Below are positions 30,636 through 39,932 of a stretch of 64,000 nt of DNA, piece by piece. Position numbers and translations under genes: made by a program. This DNA is from Paraburkholderia aromaticivorans (GTDB lineage: Bacteria; Pseudomonadota; Gammaproteobacteria; Burkholderiales; Burkholderiaceae): assembly GCF_012689525.1 (NCBI RefSeq), contig NZ_CP051514.1, positions 1,240,001 to 1,304,000 of the forward strand, written 5' to 3'. A model generated the notes under the pieces. It searched no databases. It saw only the letters and a program-made list of their open reading frames with translations, and was not told the DNA's origin. Each line of letters begins with the position of its first letter. The stretch's first letter is position 1.

Positions 30636-31466
30636 GGCTCTGTCAGGTTGACGGGCAGGCGGCGGTAAAATGAAGCGATGAAGAAAACGAAATCGCTTTA
30701 TCACGGCCACCGCTTCCCTGCCGTCGTCATCAGCTGCGCGGTTCGCTGGTATTTCCGGTTCAGCCTGAGCCTGCGTGATATCGAGGAGTTGTTGCTCGAA
30801 CGTGGCGTCGTGGTCACGTACGAAACAATTCGTTGCTGGTGCGACAAATTCGGTGCTGAATTCGCCCGTCGCGCCAAGGCGGCGCGGCCCAAACCGGCAG
30901 TACATGGCATATGGACGAGATGTTCGTGATGCTGCGCGGCGAGCCGTACCTATTGTGGCGAGCGGTCGACCAGCATGGTGCCGAACTGGACGTGCTGGTG
31001 CAAAAGCGGCGCGACAAGGCTGCGGCAAAGCGCTTCTTCCGCAGAGTGCTGCGTTCAAACCCGGTGCCGCGCAGGATCGTTACGGACCAGCTGCGCAGCT
31101 ATCGGGCGGCGAAGGCTGAAATTCCCGAACTCGCGCATGTGAAGCACGTTTTCGTCAAAGCGGCTGCACAGGTGAACAACCGTGCCGAGAACAGCCACCA
31201 GCCGACCCGCAGGCGCGAACGCCAGATGTGCGGCTTTCGCGATGCGCGTCGCACGCAGGCGTTTCTCTCAAGCTTCGGCCCGATCCGGCAGCACTTCGCG
31301 TTGCCCAGACATCAAATGAACGCGGCACATCATCGTGCCATACTGAAACAACGTTTCGCCACATGGCATAGTTGGAATGTTGCCGGCGCTGGCGAGAAAA
31401 TTATCTGATAAGCATAACTACTCTTGAGCTGCGCACGTAGACTGCGCCCACCAACTTGACAGAGCC
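30636..31466 (+). mobile_element. IS6-family element
   Basis: Terminal repeats GGCTCTGTCAGGTT (30636-30649) and AACTTGACAGAGCC (31453-31466) match with one mismatch and are typical of IS6-family ends (GGxxCTGT). Length about 830 bp is normal. The flanking 8-mers differ, so no target duplication remains. The transposase has a single-base frameshift. Confidence 0.85.
30678..31408 (+). pseudogene. IS6-family transposase with a one-base frameshift
   Basis: The N-terminal part reads YHGHRFPAVVISCAVRWYFR and RCWCDKFGAEFARRAKAARP. At about 30893-30896 the frame is lost: a missing C would restore KPGSTWHMDEMFVMLRGEPY, with the first catalytic Asp in HMDEMF. The second frame continues with RIVTDQLRSYRAAKAEIPEL (second D) and NRAENSHQPTRRRERQMCGF (E). 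Corrected length about 243 residues, normal for IS6. Inactive unless the frameshift is a sequence error. Confidence 0.87.
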
Positions 31467-31896
31467 ATTTCCTCGACTTCGCTCAGGTCTACCACGCACT
31501 TCATCCGCTACCCCGGCTTCAAAAGGTTGCCAGGTTAGCCAAATCCAAACAGATTTACCAAGAATACTTATCAAGAGTAAATCACGCCCGTGAAGGTGAG
31601 CTGTTACGGGCGCCGCCGGTGAGTCTTTTCAGGAGAATCTGCCCGATGTCTTCCCCGTTGTCCCCTAATCACCGGCACGCAGGAGGCGTGCTCGTCTCGA
31701 CAACGACATCCCGGCCTGGTTGTTCAATGCTCGAACCACGGATCTGAGATGCGGCGGCCCGAAAGACCACAAAACATCCGTCAATATCACTATGCTGGGT
31801 AGGTCAGCGGAGCTGGGTACGCGCAAGTACTCGCAACGTCAGGTCAGCGCGAAGGCCAGGTTAACTACCCGACCACGGTATGGCTCACCGATATTG
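31467..31896. other. Intergenic region
   Basis: About 430 bp downstream of the IS6 copy. No gene, terminator or repeat that I can support. Confidence 0.45.
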
Positions 31897-32382
31897 TCAT
31901 AAATCTGATTTATCAATATATGAACGATCGTGCTTTTTCAGGCCGCACAAGATCCCATCCTTCGCGATCGCGGGCGCCCATGCAGGGGAAATCGGCGGTT
32001 TGCGACGCAAACGTCGTCTGCGGGCGGCCTGGCGTTTGCCGAGGAAGTTAGCGGTTGTGAGCCGGACGGGCTGATCCGGCCGCGCCCGCATTTTTCTCTC
32101 CGCGACCGCAACGATGCGATTTCGACCGTCGTCGAACGTTTTGAGAAAACGACTCGCATCGGCGCGTGGAGACAGCCAGAAATGGACTTCAAGCTCCTCG
32201 CGTGTAATCGCGCAGTCCGTGAAGCCAGTCGCATTGGACAGGCGGAAATCGATCCTGCTTCCGTCGGCCGCCACGCTTGGGGCGAAATCGAGTACGTCTA
32301 TCACACACCTCGTAAATTCATTGGCGAGCTTTTGATCTGCTGTCGCTGTTCCCAAATTTACCAGGACAAGCCTTCTGGCCAT
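31897..32382 (-). CDS. DUF1488-type protein of unknown function
   Basis: Up to 161 residues. The central part matches the DUF1488 pattern: DGSRIDFRLSNATGFTDCAI, TREELEVHFWLSPRADASRF, LKTFDDGRNRIVAVAERKMR. The tail is very basic (KRQAARRRRLRRK). The start is uncertain: the ATG at 32382 has no clear RBS, and a GTG at 32304 with GAGG just before it would remove 26 residues that look unrelated to the domain. Function unknown in the family. Confidence 0.6.
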   Translation of the reverse strand: MARRLVLVNLGTATADQKLANEFTRCVIDVLDFAPSVAADGSRIDFRLSNATGFTDCAITREELEVHFWLSPRADASRFLKTFDDGRNRIVAVAERKMRARPDQPVRLTTANFLGKRQAARRRRLRRKPPISPAWAPAIAKDGILCGLKKHDRSYIDKSDL

Positions 32383-32846
32383 CGCAACGGCGGCCGCCGG
32401 CCGGGAATTCGGGCAAATGATGCAAGATGAGCCCCAAACTTATAGACGTGGTTTTGACGGTTGTGGATTGTGAGGCGATCAGCGACGGCTAGTCGAATTT
32501 TTAAAAAAGCAACGTTCAAAGGTGAAGTCTTTCGGGAGTTGCACAGGCCGGAGACATAGGAGTCAAAAAACAATCTCTGTCCAACGCGCGGCGCAGCTAG
32601 GCCGTGGGCCGTCGCCAGTAAGAGTGCTTACCCCGCAACCCCGTGCCAGCATTGACGTCACGCATTCCGGTGAGTTATCTGCTCGGCGGCGCCGACGCGC
32701 GAGCGCGTCGACGAGCAGCACGCGCGTCTGCACAGACTAGCAACGATTCCTGGCTGACTGTGCCGTGCAACTGCCGTCGACGCCGCGGCGATAAAATCGA
32801 CGATGCGGTCGCGATCAATTCCCCGGGATTTCAGGAGGTATCAGTT

Positions 32847-33074
32847 ATGGAATGGATAGACACACGACCCGTAGCGCCGGGTTACTACTGGGTGCGATTT
32901 ACGGACGACCGGTCGCCGAAGCAAACAATCGGGGAGATCGCAGACGTGCCCGGGAACGGTTCACGGCAGTTAGTCGTGGTCCTTCTCGGTGACGATGAAA
33001 TATTGGAACTGGACGACCCGTTCTTCGACCGAGCACTGTTTGCTGGACCGATGGAATCGCCGTCGATGGAATGA
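32847..33074 (+). CDS. Small protein of unknown function
   Basis: A 75-residue protein, MEWIDTRPVAPGYYWVRFTD, then IGEIADVPGNGSRQLVVVLL. A strong RBS (AGGAGG) lies 8 nt upstream of the ATG. The 'W..TRPV.PGYYWVR' start resembles small phage or accessory proteins of the DUF551 kind. I cannot assign a function. Confidence 0.6.
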   Translation: MEWIDTRPVAPGYYWVRFTDDRSPKQTIGEIADVPGNGSRQLVVVLLGDDEILELDDPFFDRALFAGPMESPSME

Positions 33075-33541
33075 CCGCCGTAGCCGGACTTGCTGCCACC
33101 AGCTCCCCATAGACACTCGCGATCGGATTGCAGCGCTCAATCACCGGACGAGAGGACCTCGTCACAATGACCTTGGTCGTGGCCAGGCTCTACGTCTTCG
33201 TCCAAACCCTGGTGATGATCCCACTGCTGCACCGGCTGGGTGTTATGAGCCCAGGTGTTTAGGGTTTGGCAAGGAAGCGGTCTGGGCGACTACGTTGCCC
33301 AGACCGTCGATGACATCGATTGACGTGGCAAACGTCGGTCGCCCCGGAATCGCTTATCGAAGGTCCGTTGGCCCGCCTGGCGACTGGCAGATGGTGGGTG
33401 AAGCCGGTCCAATCCTGAACCAACGAGGTGCTCCGCCGGCGACCAGACTACATCGTGGCCCTGTTTTAAGCAGCGCAACCCTACACGCCAGGATCTGCTA
33501 ATCTAACCAAACAGGCATTCACCATGAAATCGGGAGAGGCC
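33075..33541. other. Intergenic region
   Basis: About 470 bp. No supportable gene; short frames on both strands lack RBS and family resemblance. Confidence 0.4.
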
Positions 33542-33937
33542 ATGAGTGATCTTCAATCACCCTCAGTTACAGGGCGCGATCACGCGCTGAAGATTGCGTC
33601 AGAGGGAGAGTTCCTGGATGGTGTCTTTCGTGTCGAGCGCTATAACCATAGCCTCGTCGACACACCGCTGGGATCTTCATCATCCTCCGGGGCCATCATT
33701 GTTTCGGAGATCTACCCGAACCAGACCCTGCAACAGATAGACGAGGCGATAGCGCGTGTCAGCCGTCTGAACCAGGACGCACGGACATATGTCTCGGCAG
33801 CACTCGACAAGCGTCCTGATTGCGAAACCCTGGAGAGAAAACTGCTGGATGATAATCCCGGATTCAGCGAGGTAACGTATAACCTGGCTATCAACGACGC
33901 CTTCGCGGCCCAGTCGACCCAACTTGCTCAGAGGTAG
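33542..33937 (+). CDS. Protein of unknown function
   Basis: A 131-residue hydrophilic protein, MSDLQSPSVTGRDHALKIAS, with a serine-rich loop and a helical C-terminal half (QQIDEAIARVSRLNQDARTY). The chosen ATG has GGGAGAGG upstream; another ATG at 33524 is in frame. No known family recognised. It is flanked by unrelated genes and may be cargo of the accessory region. Confidence 0.55.
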   Translation: MSDLQSPSVTGRDHALKIASEGEFLDGVFRVERYNHSLVDTPLGSSSSSGAIIVSEIYPNQTLQQIDEAIARVSRLNQDARTYVSAALDKRPDCETLERKLLDDNPGFSEVTYNLAINDAFAAQSTQLAQR

Positions 33938-34071
33938 GAAATACAGGCTATTGTCCTGAATAGCTGCGTCGAACTTCAGATTCAGAGCGCCGCGTTTGCA
34001 GGACTGATGCCCGGATCATTCGGATCGGCCCCGGCGGTCGCCGTGCAGCAGAACATCACGCACAGGCTCGC

Positions 34072-34401
34072 CTAGTTTCCACGAGGGCGCTTCACACGCG
34101 CGCGCAATGCGTCGATCTCGTCGAGCAGATCGAGGGCTAGCGCGATTCCGGGAGGGTTGATCTGAAAGTCGTGTGCCAGCCGTTGTGCGGTCCGGACGCG
34201 CCGCAGCGCCGCGCCGCTGAAGCGCCACTCCTGCGGCCGCTCGCCTCGTGGCTCAAACACGCCCTCAGACACCCAGAGCGTCAATTCCTCCTCCGATGCC
34301 CCGCTCACCCGGCTCAATTCAACCAAGGTAAACTCGACATTCTCGTCGACAATCTGCCCTTGCAAATAGGTCGTTGTACTCGTCTCTTTCACGATGATCA
34401 C
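34072..34401 (-). CDS. cbpM: Chaperone modulator CbpM
   Basis: A 109-residue MerR-like helical protein: EFTLVELSRVSGASEEELTL and WVSEGVFEPRGERPQEWRFS, then LRRVRTAQRLAHDFQINPPG and LALDLLDEIDALRARV. This is the CbpM pattern; CbpM binds the J domain of CbpA and inhibits its co-chaperone and DNA-binding activities. It overlaps the end of cbpA by 4 nt, the usual arrangement. Confidence 0.9.
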   Translation of the reverse strand: MIIVKETSTTTYLQGQIVDENVEFTLVELSRVSGASEEELTLWVSEGVFEPRGERPQEWRFSGAALRRVRTAQRLAHDFQINPPGIALALDLLDEIDALRARVKRPRGN

Positions 34402-35339
34402 CGATAGAAGTGCGCGCGAGGATTGAAGTTGAACGCCTGCCGCATCGCATCGTAAGCAGCCTTCGCAGTGTCGCTATCCGACGGCGGCAGCACGATGTTC
34501 AGAATCACATACAGATCGCCAGGCGGGTTGCCTGGAATGCCCTTGCCTTTGAGCCGCAAGCGCCTGCCGCCGGCAGAATCGGCTGGCACCGTCATCTCGA
34601 CCGAACCGTGAGGCGTCGGCACGGTAACCTGCGCGCCGACGCCCGCTTCCCACGGCGCCACCGGCAATTCGAGCGAGACGTCGCGCCCGTCCACGCGAAA
34701 GCGCGGGTGTTCCCGAAAGGCGATTTCCAGGTAGAGGTCGCCGGCAGTTCCGGGCGTGGCGCCTGCGGCTCCCTGCCCGCTCAGCCGCAGGCGCTGCCCC
34801 GCGCGAATCCCCTTTGGAATGGATACATCGAGCGTACGCGTTTCTAGCGAAACATGGCCTTGTGCATCGATCACCGGCATTTGCAGCGAAATCGAGCGCT
34901 GGGCGCCGCGATAGGAATCTTCGAGATCAATCAGTACCTTCGCGTGATGGTCTTCGCCGCGCACATCGAAAGGCCGCTGCCGCCGATGCGCGCCACGCGC
35001 GCCGCCGAACATCTTCTCGAAGAGATCGTGGAAATCGGCTTGTTCGCCGGCCTCGTTGCCCGCGCCGCGGAATTCGAAGCCCTCGTCCCAGTTCGGCGGC
35101 GGCTGGAAGTCCCGGCCGTTGCGCCATTCGCTGCCCATGCGGTCGTAGGCCGCGCGCTTCTCCGGGTCCTTGAGCACCTCGTAGGCTTCACCCAGTTCCT
35201 TGAAGCGATCTTCGGCGTCAGTGTGCTCGCTGAGGTCCGGGTGGTACTTGCGCGCGAGCTTCCGATACGAACGTTTGACGTCCTCCTGAGACGCGCTGCG
35301 CTCGAGACCCAAGGTCTCGTAATAGTCTTTATATTTCAT
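34398..35339 (-). CDS. cbpA: Curved DNA-binding protein CbpA (DnaJ-type co-chaperone)
   Basis: A 313-residue protein starting MKYKDYYETLGLERSASQED. The J domain (residues 1-70) has the essential HPD in ARKYHPDLSEHTDAEDRFKE. A G/F-rich linker and two C-terminal substrate-binding domains follow (HAKVLIDLEDSYRGAQRSIS, KGIRAGQRLRLSGQG, GDLYLEIAFREHPRF, LRLKGKGIPGNPPGDLYVIL). There is no zinc-finger domain, which separates it from DnaJ. An upstream in-frame start at 35399 would add 20 residues not seen in the family. CbpA works with DnaK and binds curved DNA in stationary cells. Confidence 0.92.
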   Translation of the reverse strand: MKYKDYYETLGLERSASQEDVKRSYRKLARKYHPDLSEHTDAEDRFKELGEAYEVLKDPEKRAAYDRMGSEWRNGRDFQPPPNWDEGFEFRGAGNEAGEQADFHDLFEKMFGGARGAHRRQRPFDVRGEDHHAKVLIDLEDSYRGAQRSISLQMPVIDAQGHVSLETRTLDVSIPKGIRAGQRLRLSGQGAAGATPGTAGDLYLEIAFREHPRFRVDGRDVSLELPVAPWEAGVGAQVTVPTPHGSVEMTVPADSAGGRRLRLKGKGIPGNPPGDLYVILNIVLPPSDSDTAKAAYDAMRQAFNFNPRAHFYR

Positions 35340-35457
35340 ACTGGCGGCAGACTCATGAGGAACGGATGCTGCGATGCGCATCCATCGCTTGGCGGTCAAG
35401 GATTGACGTTATACCAATCCGGATAGGCCGGCAAAGTTGCACGGTTGGTACGCGGCT

Positions 35458-35778
35458 TCACTGTGACAGGCCTGTCTCGGATCGGATCAGCATGACTAGG
35501 CGAGTCGGCATGCACAGGAGCCGGTCGGCGACGCTGCCAAGCACGACCGTGCCCACGCCACGTCTGCCTTGCGTGCCCATCACGACAAGGTTGCCACCCT
35601 CACGTCGCACGCAGCGCCGCAGGCGACTCGGGATGTCCTCCGCCGCCCTTTCTGTTTCGTCGATTTCAGTGCCACCTGACATGCCGCGTTCGGCCGTCGC
35701 CCTACATGCTGCGGCTAGGGTAATCCGGCCGTATTCCCGCAGCACACTACGCTGGGCCTCGGCGTTGTAGTAACCGGC
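35458..35778 (-). pseudogene. Universal stress protein, C-terminal fragment
   Basis: The frame reads NAEAQRSVLREYGRITLAAA, then VRREGGNLVVMGTQGRRGVG and TVVLGSVADRLLCMPTRLVM, the ATP-binding C-terminal half of a UspA domain (G-2x-G-9x-G(S/T) pattern as MGTQGRRGVGTVVLGS). A TAG at 35779-35781 closes the frame upstream, and the N-terminal half with the first beta-strand/ATP loop is absent. A broken copy in an island with four intact relatives. Confidence 0.7.
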
Positions 35779-35920
35779 CTAAGGCGACGCACGCCACGGA
35801 TGGACAACCTGGACGGCATGAAGCTGCGCCTGAGCGAGTTCGGTGATGCTGAGCGCTTCGTGGGGTTATCGTACCTTCCGTGCAAATTATGGCGGTAGTC
35901 GCGCGCGTATGACTGTGGGG

Positions 35921-35934
35921 TTGACCTGGATCAA
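35921..35934 (+). promoter_or_regulatory. FNR/ANR-type box upstream of the gene at 36044
   Basis: TTGACCTGGATCAA matches the consensus exactly. TAGATT at 35956-35961 begins 28.5 bp from its centre, the class II position. The next gene downstream starts at 36044. Confidence 0.72.
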
Positions 35935-36043
35935 CCGGTGGTTGGCGGGGAGCAATAGATTAGAGTCGTGGCCAAGCGCTCGGTTACGCGCCGCTCCTGA
36001 AGATCGACCGGAAGCAGGCTGAGCGACGCACAGCCGGCAACAC

Positions 36044-36664
36044 ATGCAGTTTCTTCACTTCGGCGAAGTCGATGTGGATAAAAAAATCCAGCATATTCTG
36101 AATCAGATCAGCACACTGGAAGATGATCTGAGAGCCGAGTTGCATCAACAGGAAACCACGCTCTTCTATCGGGCGAGCGGCAAACGAGTCGAATTCGACG
36201 CGGCGGTCAGAAAGCTTCATCAGGAGTCGAAAACCAGCATCGGCCGGTGGCTTCTTGACAGCGCGCCGCTGAACTTTGTGGCGGCGCCGTTCATCTACGG
36301 GCTGATCATCCCACTTGCATTTCTCGACATCTGCCTATCTCTTTACCAGACGATCTGCTTTCCGATCTATGGCATGGTGAAAGTCAGGCGCGCCGACTAC
36401 ATCGTGATGGACCGATGGCAATTGCGATACCTGAACGTTATGGAAAGATTCCACTGCGCGTACTGCGAATATGTCAACGGGCTCATCGCCTACGCGACCG
36501 AGATCGCCGCACGCACCGAACAGTACTGGTGCCCCATCAAGCACGCTCACAATGTGCTCGGTACGCACGCGAGGTACCAGCGCTTCCTGCTCTATGGCAA
36601 GTCAGAGCAATATCAGGCTCGCCTCAAGCAGTTTCGCGATGCCCTGCGCAAGCAGAACGACTGA
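36044..36664 (+). CDS. Putative membrane-associated protein of unknown function
   Basis: A 206-residue protein. The N-terminal region is helical and charged (KKIQHILNQISTLEDDLRAE). A hydrophobic hairpin follows at about residues 80-118 (FVAAPFIYGLIIPLAFLDIC, FPIYGMVKV), then a cytosolic-type domain with several Cys/Tyr (RFHCAYCEYVNGLIAYATEI). No named family recognised. No strong RBS precedes the ATG, so the start is tentative. The exact FNR-type box upstream suggests it belongs to the low-oxygen regulon. Confidence 0.65.
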   Translation: MQFLHFGEVDVDKKIQHILNQISTLEDDLRAELHQQETTLFYRASGKRVEFDAAVRKLHQESKTSIGRWLLDSAPLNFVAAPFIYGLIIPLAFLDICLSLYQTICFPIYGMVKVRRADYIVMDRWQLRYLNVMERFHCAYCEYVNGLIAYATEIAARTEQYWCPIKHAHNVLGTHARYQRFLLYGKSEQYQARLKQFRDALRKQND

Positions 36665-36775
36665 CGGCGTAGTCCGGGAGGCTGTCCGCTTGCCTTTGCA
36701 ACCTGGTGGGCAACTTACCACGCCGAATGAGCTTGAGAGCGCCTCCGGCCATGTAGTCGAGTGGACGACACGCGG

Positions 36776-37768
36776 TCAGGATGGCGGCGTGTCGCCGGTC
36801 ACGGCAACGCCTCCGTCAAAGGCTTGGTCGAACGCGTGCATGAAGTCCCTCAGGCGATCATGCGGAAGCCGACCAATGCCGGCCGCGCCGACCCGGCCGC
36901 TGCCACTTGCGAACCGTCTGCATAACTCATCCGCGCCGTAAGGATTGGCGAGCGGCGCACGCACGCTCACCATATAGTCGCCCTGCACATCCACGGTAAG
37001 GACGGCATGGGCACGATCAGGTGACATTCTCGCCAGAAAGTTGGAGAAACTGCCGCGCACCCTTCGAGCCCATCCCTCATTGGGCAACACATACATTGAC
37101 CCGCCAGAGAGGACAGCACTGGGATACTGTCCCAGCGCCAGTTCCATGTCGTGCCTTCTTGCGTCGCACAGCGCCTGCACAATCGGCTCATTCTCCACGA
37201 ACTGGAATGGGTCGGCATAAGCGTGCAGCGTTTCGTAAAGTCTCGCAGGTGGGATCAGGAGGTCCGCCTCACAGTCTCCATAGGCGTTGTAGTTGATCGC
37301 CTCTCCCAGTTCACGCAGTTGTTCGACCTGGCCAGGTTGGAGCCTGCTGCTAGCGGCAAGTGTTTGTGCCGCGTGCGCGAGGTTGTCGCCATAGGCACCA
37401 ACAATAGCCCAGAGACGGTGTTGTCCTCCCAGATGACGGTCCACGAGCATGCTCGTGCAGATATCGGGTGTCGTCTCGATGTACGTGCTCAGGTCAGAAT
37501 GTTCGGGAATCGCGCCGGCAAAGTGATGATCGAAGTATTCAACCTTGACGCCATGCTTAAGCAATGCAAGCAACGCGGTTCGGTTGGTTTCGAGAGAGAT
37601 GTCCAGTACCGTCACCGATATGCCCCGTCTGACGGGAACGCGGCTAAGGAGCGTCACGTCGCGCTTGACACCCGTGATAAGCAAGGACCGCAATGGCTTC
37701 GCGAGACGCAATTGGTGCAGCGCGCAGATTCCGTCGGCGTCACCGTTGAACACATCGAAATGCTTCAT
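36776..37768 (-). CDS. DHH-family phosphoesterase
   Basis: A 330-residue protein with the DHH motifs: MKHFDVFNGDADGICALHQL (NxDxD type metal site), VTVLDISLETNR, VEYFDHHFAGAIPEH (DHH) and GAYGDNLAHA. The C-terminal DHHA1 part has GSGRVGAAGIGRLP. The family hydrolyses phosphodiesters such as nanoRNA, pAp or cyclic dinucleotides; the specific substrate is unknown. It is intact and monocistronic, facing the gene at 36044. Confidence 0.82.
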   Translation of the reverse strand: MKHFDVFNGDADGICALHQLRLAKPLRSLLITGVKRDVTLLSRVPVRRGISVTVLDISLETNRTALLALLKHGVKVEYFDHHFAGAIPEHSDLSTYIETTPDICTSMLVDRHLGGQHRLWAIVGAYGDNLAHAAQTLAASSRLQPGQVEQLRELGEAINYNAYGDCEADLLIPPARLYETLHAYADPFQFVENEPIVQALCDARRHDMELALGQYPSAVLSGGSMYVLPNEGWARRVRGSFSNFLARMSPDRAHAVLTVDVQGDYMVSVRAPLANPYGADELCRRFASGSGRVGAAGIGRLPHDRLRDFMHAFDQAFDGGVAVTGDTPPS

Positions 37769-38260
37769 GCCCGTTCACCGATTACGAATTGGGGTCGCCA
37801 CACCGTGGCTGTGTGAGGTCGATTCCGCGACGCTGAGCGTGCGCGCCAGCAATGGCCGCAGTTCTGCGAGCGATCGGGAATTGAGCACGTCGCCCTTCTC
37901 CGGTCGGCCGCGCCGGGCGTGACCGATTCCAAAGCGCAGGTCATACGGTGAACGCAACCAGGAGCAAACTACGGTTCGTCGAGTTCGTCACCGTAGTTTC
38001 CTTAGATTCCGATCCTGCCTGTGGTGCATGTGTCCCTGCACGATAGCCCGCTCAAGGCCCAGGCTCTTGACCCATGTCAAGCAGATACCGCACCAGCGAC
38101 TTCGACTGGATGATGAGCGAATCTCGCGTGCTCAGTGCGTGTTAGCCGGGCGTACCGACCTCTGGAGGTTGATACATGTCAATCCCTAGCCTCTGCGCTA
38201 AACCTAGTCTGGTTGTACCTCAACCCGCATCGGGGATACCGTGCTTTTCCCCGCACACCG
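37769..38260. other. Intergenic region with an FNR-type box
   Basis: About 490 bp between the DHH gene and chaB. Apart from the FNR-type box at 38067-38080, I see no gene or structure that I can support. Confidence 0.45.
38067..38080 (+). promoter_or_regulatory. FNR/ANR-type box upstream of chaB
   Basis: TTGACCCATGTCAA matches the consensus exactly. The hexamer at the class II position (38102-38107) is TCGACT, a poor -10, so activity is less certain than at other sites. Confidence 0.55.
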
Positions 38261-38494
38261 ATGCCCTACTATTTCAATGCCGATCTGCCTGCGCCCGTAC
38301 GCAATCATCTTCCCGGGCATGCGCAGGACATCTATCGCAACGCGTTCAACGTTGCCTATTCAGCGCATGCCGGAGAGTCACGTCAGGAAGAAATCGCTCA
38401 TCGGATTGCATGGGCGGCGGTTAAGCGCTCGTACGTCAAACAAGCCGATACATGGGTGCCGCGCGACCCGCGCCCCGGCAAGATGGAGGATTGA
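38261..38494 (+). CDS. chaB: ChaB-domain protein
   Basis: A 77-residue protein, MPYYFNADLPAPVRNHLPGH, then AQDIYRNAFNVAYSAHAGES and EEIAHRIAWAAVKRSYVK, the ChaB fold. ChaB was named as a regulator of the cation antiporter ChaA in E. coli; its exact role is unclear. No chaA gene is present. The gene abuts the truncated CorA/ZntB-like gene with no gap, so the two form an operon. Confidence 0.85.
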   Translation: MPYYFNADLPAPVRNHLPGHAQDIYRNAFNVAYSAHAGESRQEEIAHRIAWAAVKRSYVKQADTWVPRDPRPGKMED

Positions 38495-39124
38495 ATGGCC
38501 ACCGAACTTCTGTCGGCGCAAAACACTGATCATTTCCCTTTGGACCGTGGCTATCTGTTCTCGGGGAACGGCGTGGGCCGCGAGATCGACGCGAACACAG
38601 CCGTCGAATGGTTAAAGCATCGTGACGAAGGCAGTGCGGAATTCATCTGGCTGCATTTTCACGACATCCCTACCGTGCTGCAGGGTTGGCCACTGCAACA
38701 TGTGCAACTACCCGAGGCGTTTGGCGATACCCTTAGGGAAGGCTCTCGCTCGACACGAATTACGCATGTTTACCAGACCCTCATCGCCGTCCTTAACGAT
38801 GTCGAGTACGACCTTGAGCGGAAGAAGCCGCTCAAGGTCGCGACGTTATGGGTGAACGTCGGCGTACGTTGTCTCATTAGCGTGCGCAGTTCCCCGCTGC
38901 GTTCAGTCAGCCAGTTAAGACAGGCGGTCGAGGCTGGGGAAACTTTCCGCAGCCCGATGGCTCTCCTGATCCATCTGTTGCAGGAACAGGCCGATGTACT
39001 TATCAGCATTGTTCGCACGGCAGCGCAGGCCGCCAACGACGTGGATGAAACACTGCTCGCCGGCAAACTGCCAACCCTGTCGGGCCTCGGTGGCATTCGC
39101 CGCGATCTGGTGCACCTGCGCCGT
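38495..39124 (+). pseudogene. CorA/ZntB-type metal transporter, 3'-truncated
   Basis: About 210 residues of the cytoplasmic domain of a CorA/ZntB transporter (EFIWLHFHDIPTVLQGWPLQ, ARNED-like RSTRITHVYQTLIAVLNDVE, LWVNVGVRCLISVRSSPLRS, DETLLAGKLPTLSGLGGIRR). The two C-terminal membrane helices and the GxN motif are missing. After DLVHLRR the frame runs antisense into the BON-domain gene and ends at 39232. The truncation coincides with that of the convergent gene, so one deletion removed both 3' ends. Confidence 0.8.
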
Positions 39125-39656
39125 CGTCGACTTCGACACCCACATGCTTCAACTCGCGATCGGTATGGCGCTGGATGGCTTTGCGGATGTTGTATTCGAT
39201 GTCGAGCGGGGATACCACGCCACGAATCCTGATGTTGTTCGTGACGCCGGTTACGCCACGCATGTGGACGATATTTTTCTCGGCCATGTGACTACGGTAA
39301 CCATCCTCGACTTCGCCGCTCAATGTCACCCAACCCTTCTCGACCTTGATCTTGATCGCACGCTCTTCGAGGCCCACGATCCAGTCGAGAACGGCGCTCA
39401 CGCTCAAGGCAATGTCCTCGTCAGTGCGTTGTTCAGACTCGCGAAGTTTCACGTCGATGCCGACTACCACCGCGACGACACCGGCGATTCTGAGTCCGCA
39501 CTTTTCAGCCGCGACTTTCTTCGCATAGTCGGGAACGTGTCCGGTGAGGGTTACGATGCCGTCGACCACGGCAACGCCTATCCCGTTTGCGTCGGCGGCC
39601 GCGTTGCTCATTAGTTCGTCCTCGACTTCCTGCTTCAGTTGACTGTCCGACTTCAT
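39125..39656 (-). pseudogene. BON-domain (OsmY-like) protein, 3'-truncated
   Basis: Three BON domains are readable: IGVAVVDGIVTLTGHVPDYA, IKVEKGWVTLSGEVEDGYRS with NNIRIRGVVSPLDIEYNI, and a third that stops after RELKHVGVEVDDG. Related proteins continue 'AVTLRGKV...'; here the sequence switches to the complement of the CorA/ZntB-like gene and the frame ends at 39003. BON proteins associate with envelopes under stress. Two and a half domains may still fold. Confidence 0.78.
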
Positions 39657-39800
39657 GGAAGTTGTCCTCCAAAATGACCGCGCAGCGTAACAAGAGGCTG
39701 CTGCGAGGTTGATTCAGCGCGGCAAGCATCCCGGAGGGCAAGTCCTGTCCCAACGTATATGCGCCACATACCCAGCCTATTACGCCCCTGCACGATGCGA

Positions 39801-39814
39801 TTGATCGCGGTCAA
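39801..39814 (-). promoter_or_regulatory. FNR/ANR-type box upstream of the BON gene
   Basis: TTGATCGCGGTCAA (read on plus) matches the consensus exactly. On the minus strand TAGGCT at 39779-39774 starts 28.5 bp from the centre. The BON gene starts at 39656. Confidence 0.68.
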
Positions 39815-39932
39815 GCGTGCCGCGATTGGATCGAATCCGCGCCCCAGGCGCGACGTCTCCATACGCTCACGACGATCAGGGCGTAGCGACACCGCAGTGA
39901 CGGACGGTTCCGCAAGCGCAGAGCAGTTTTCA

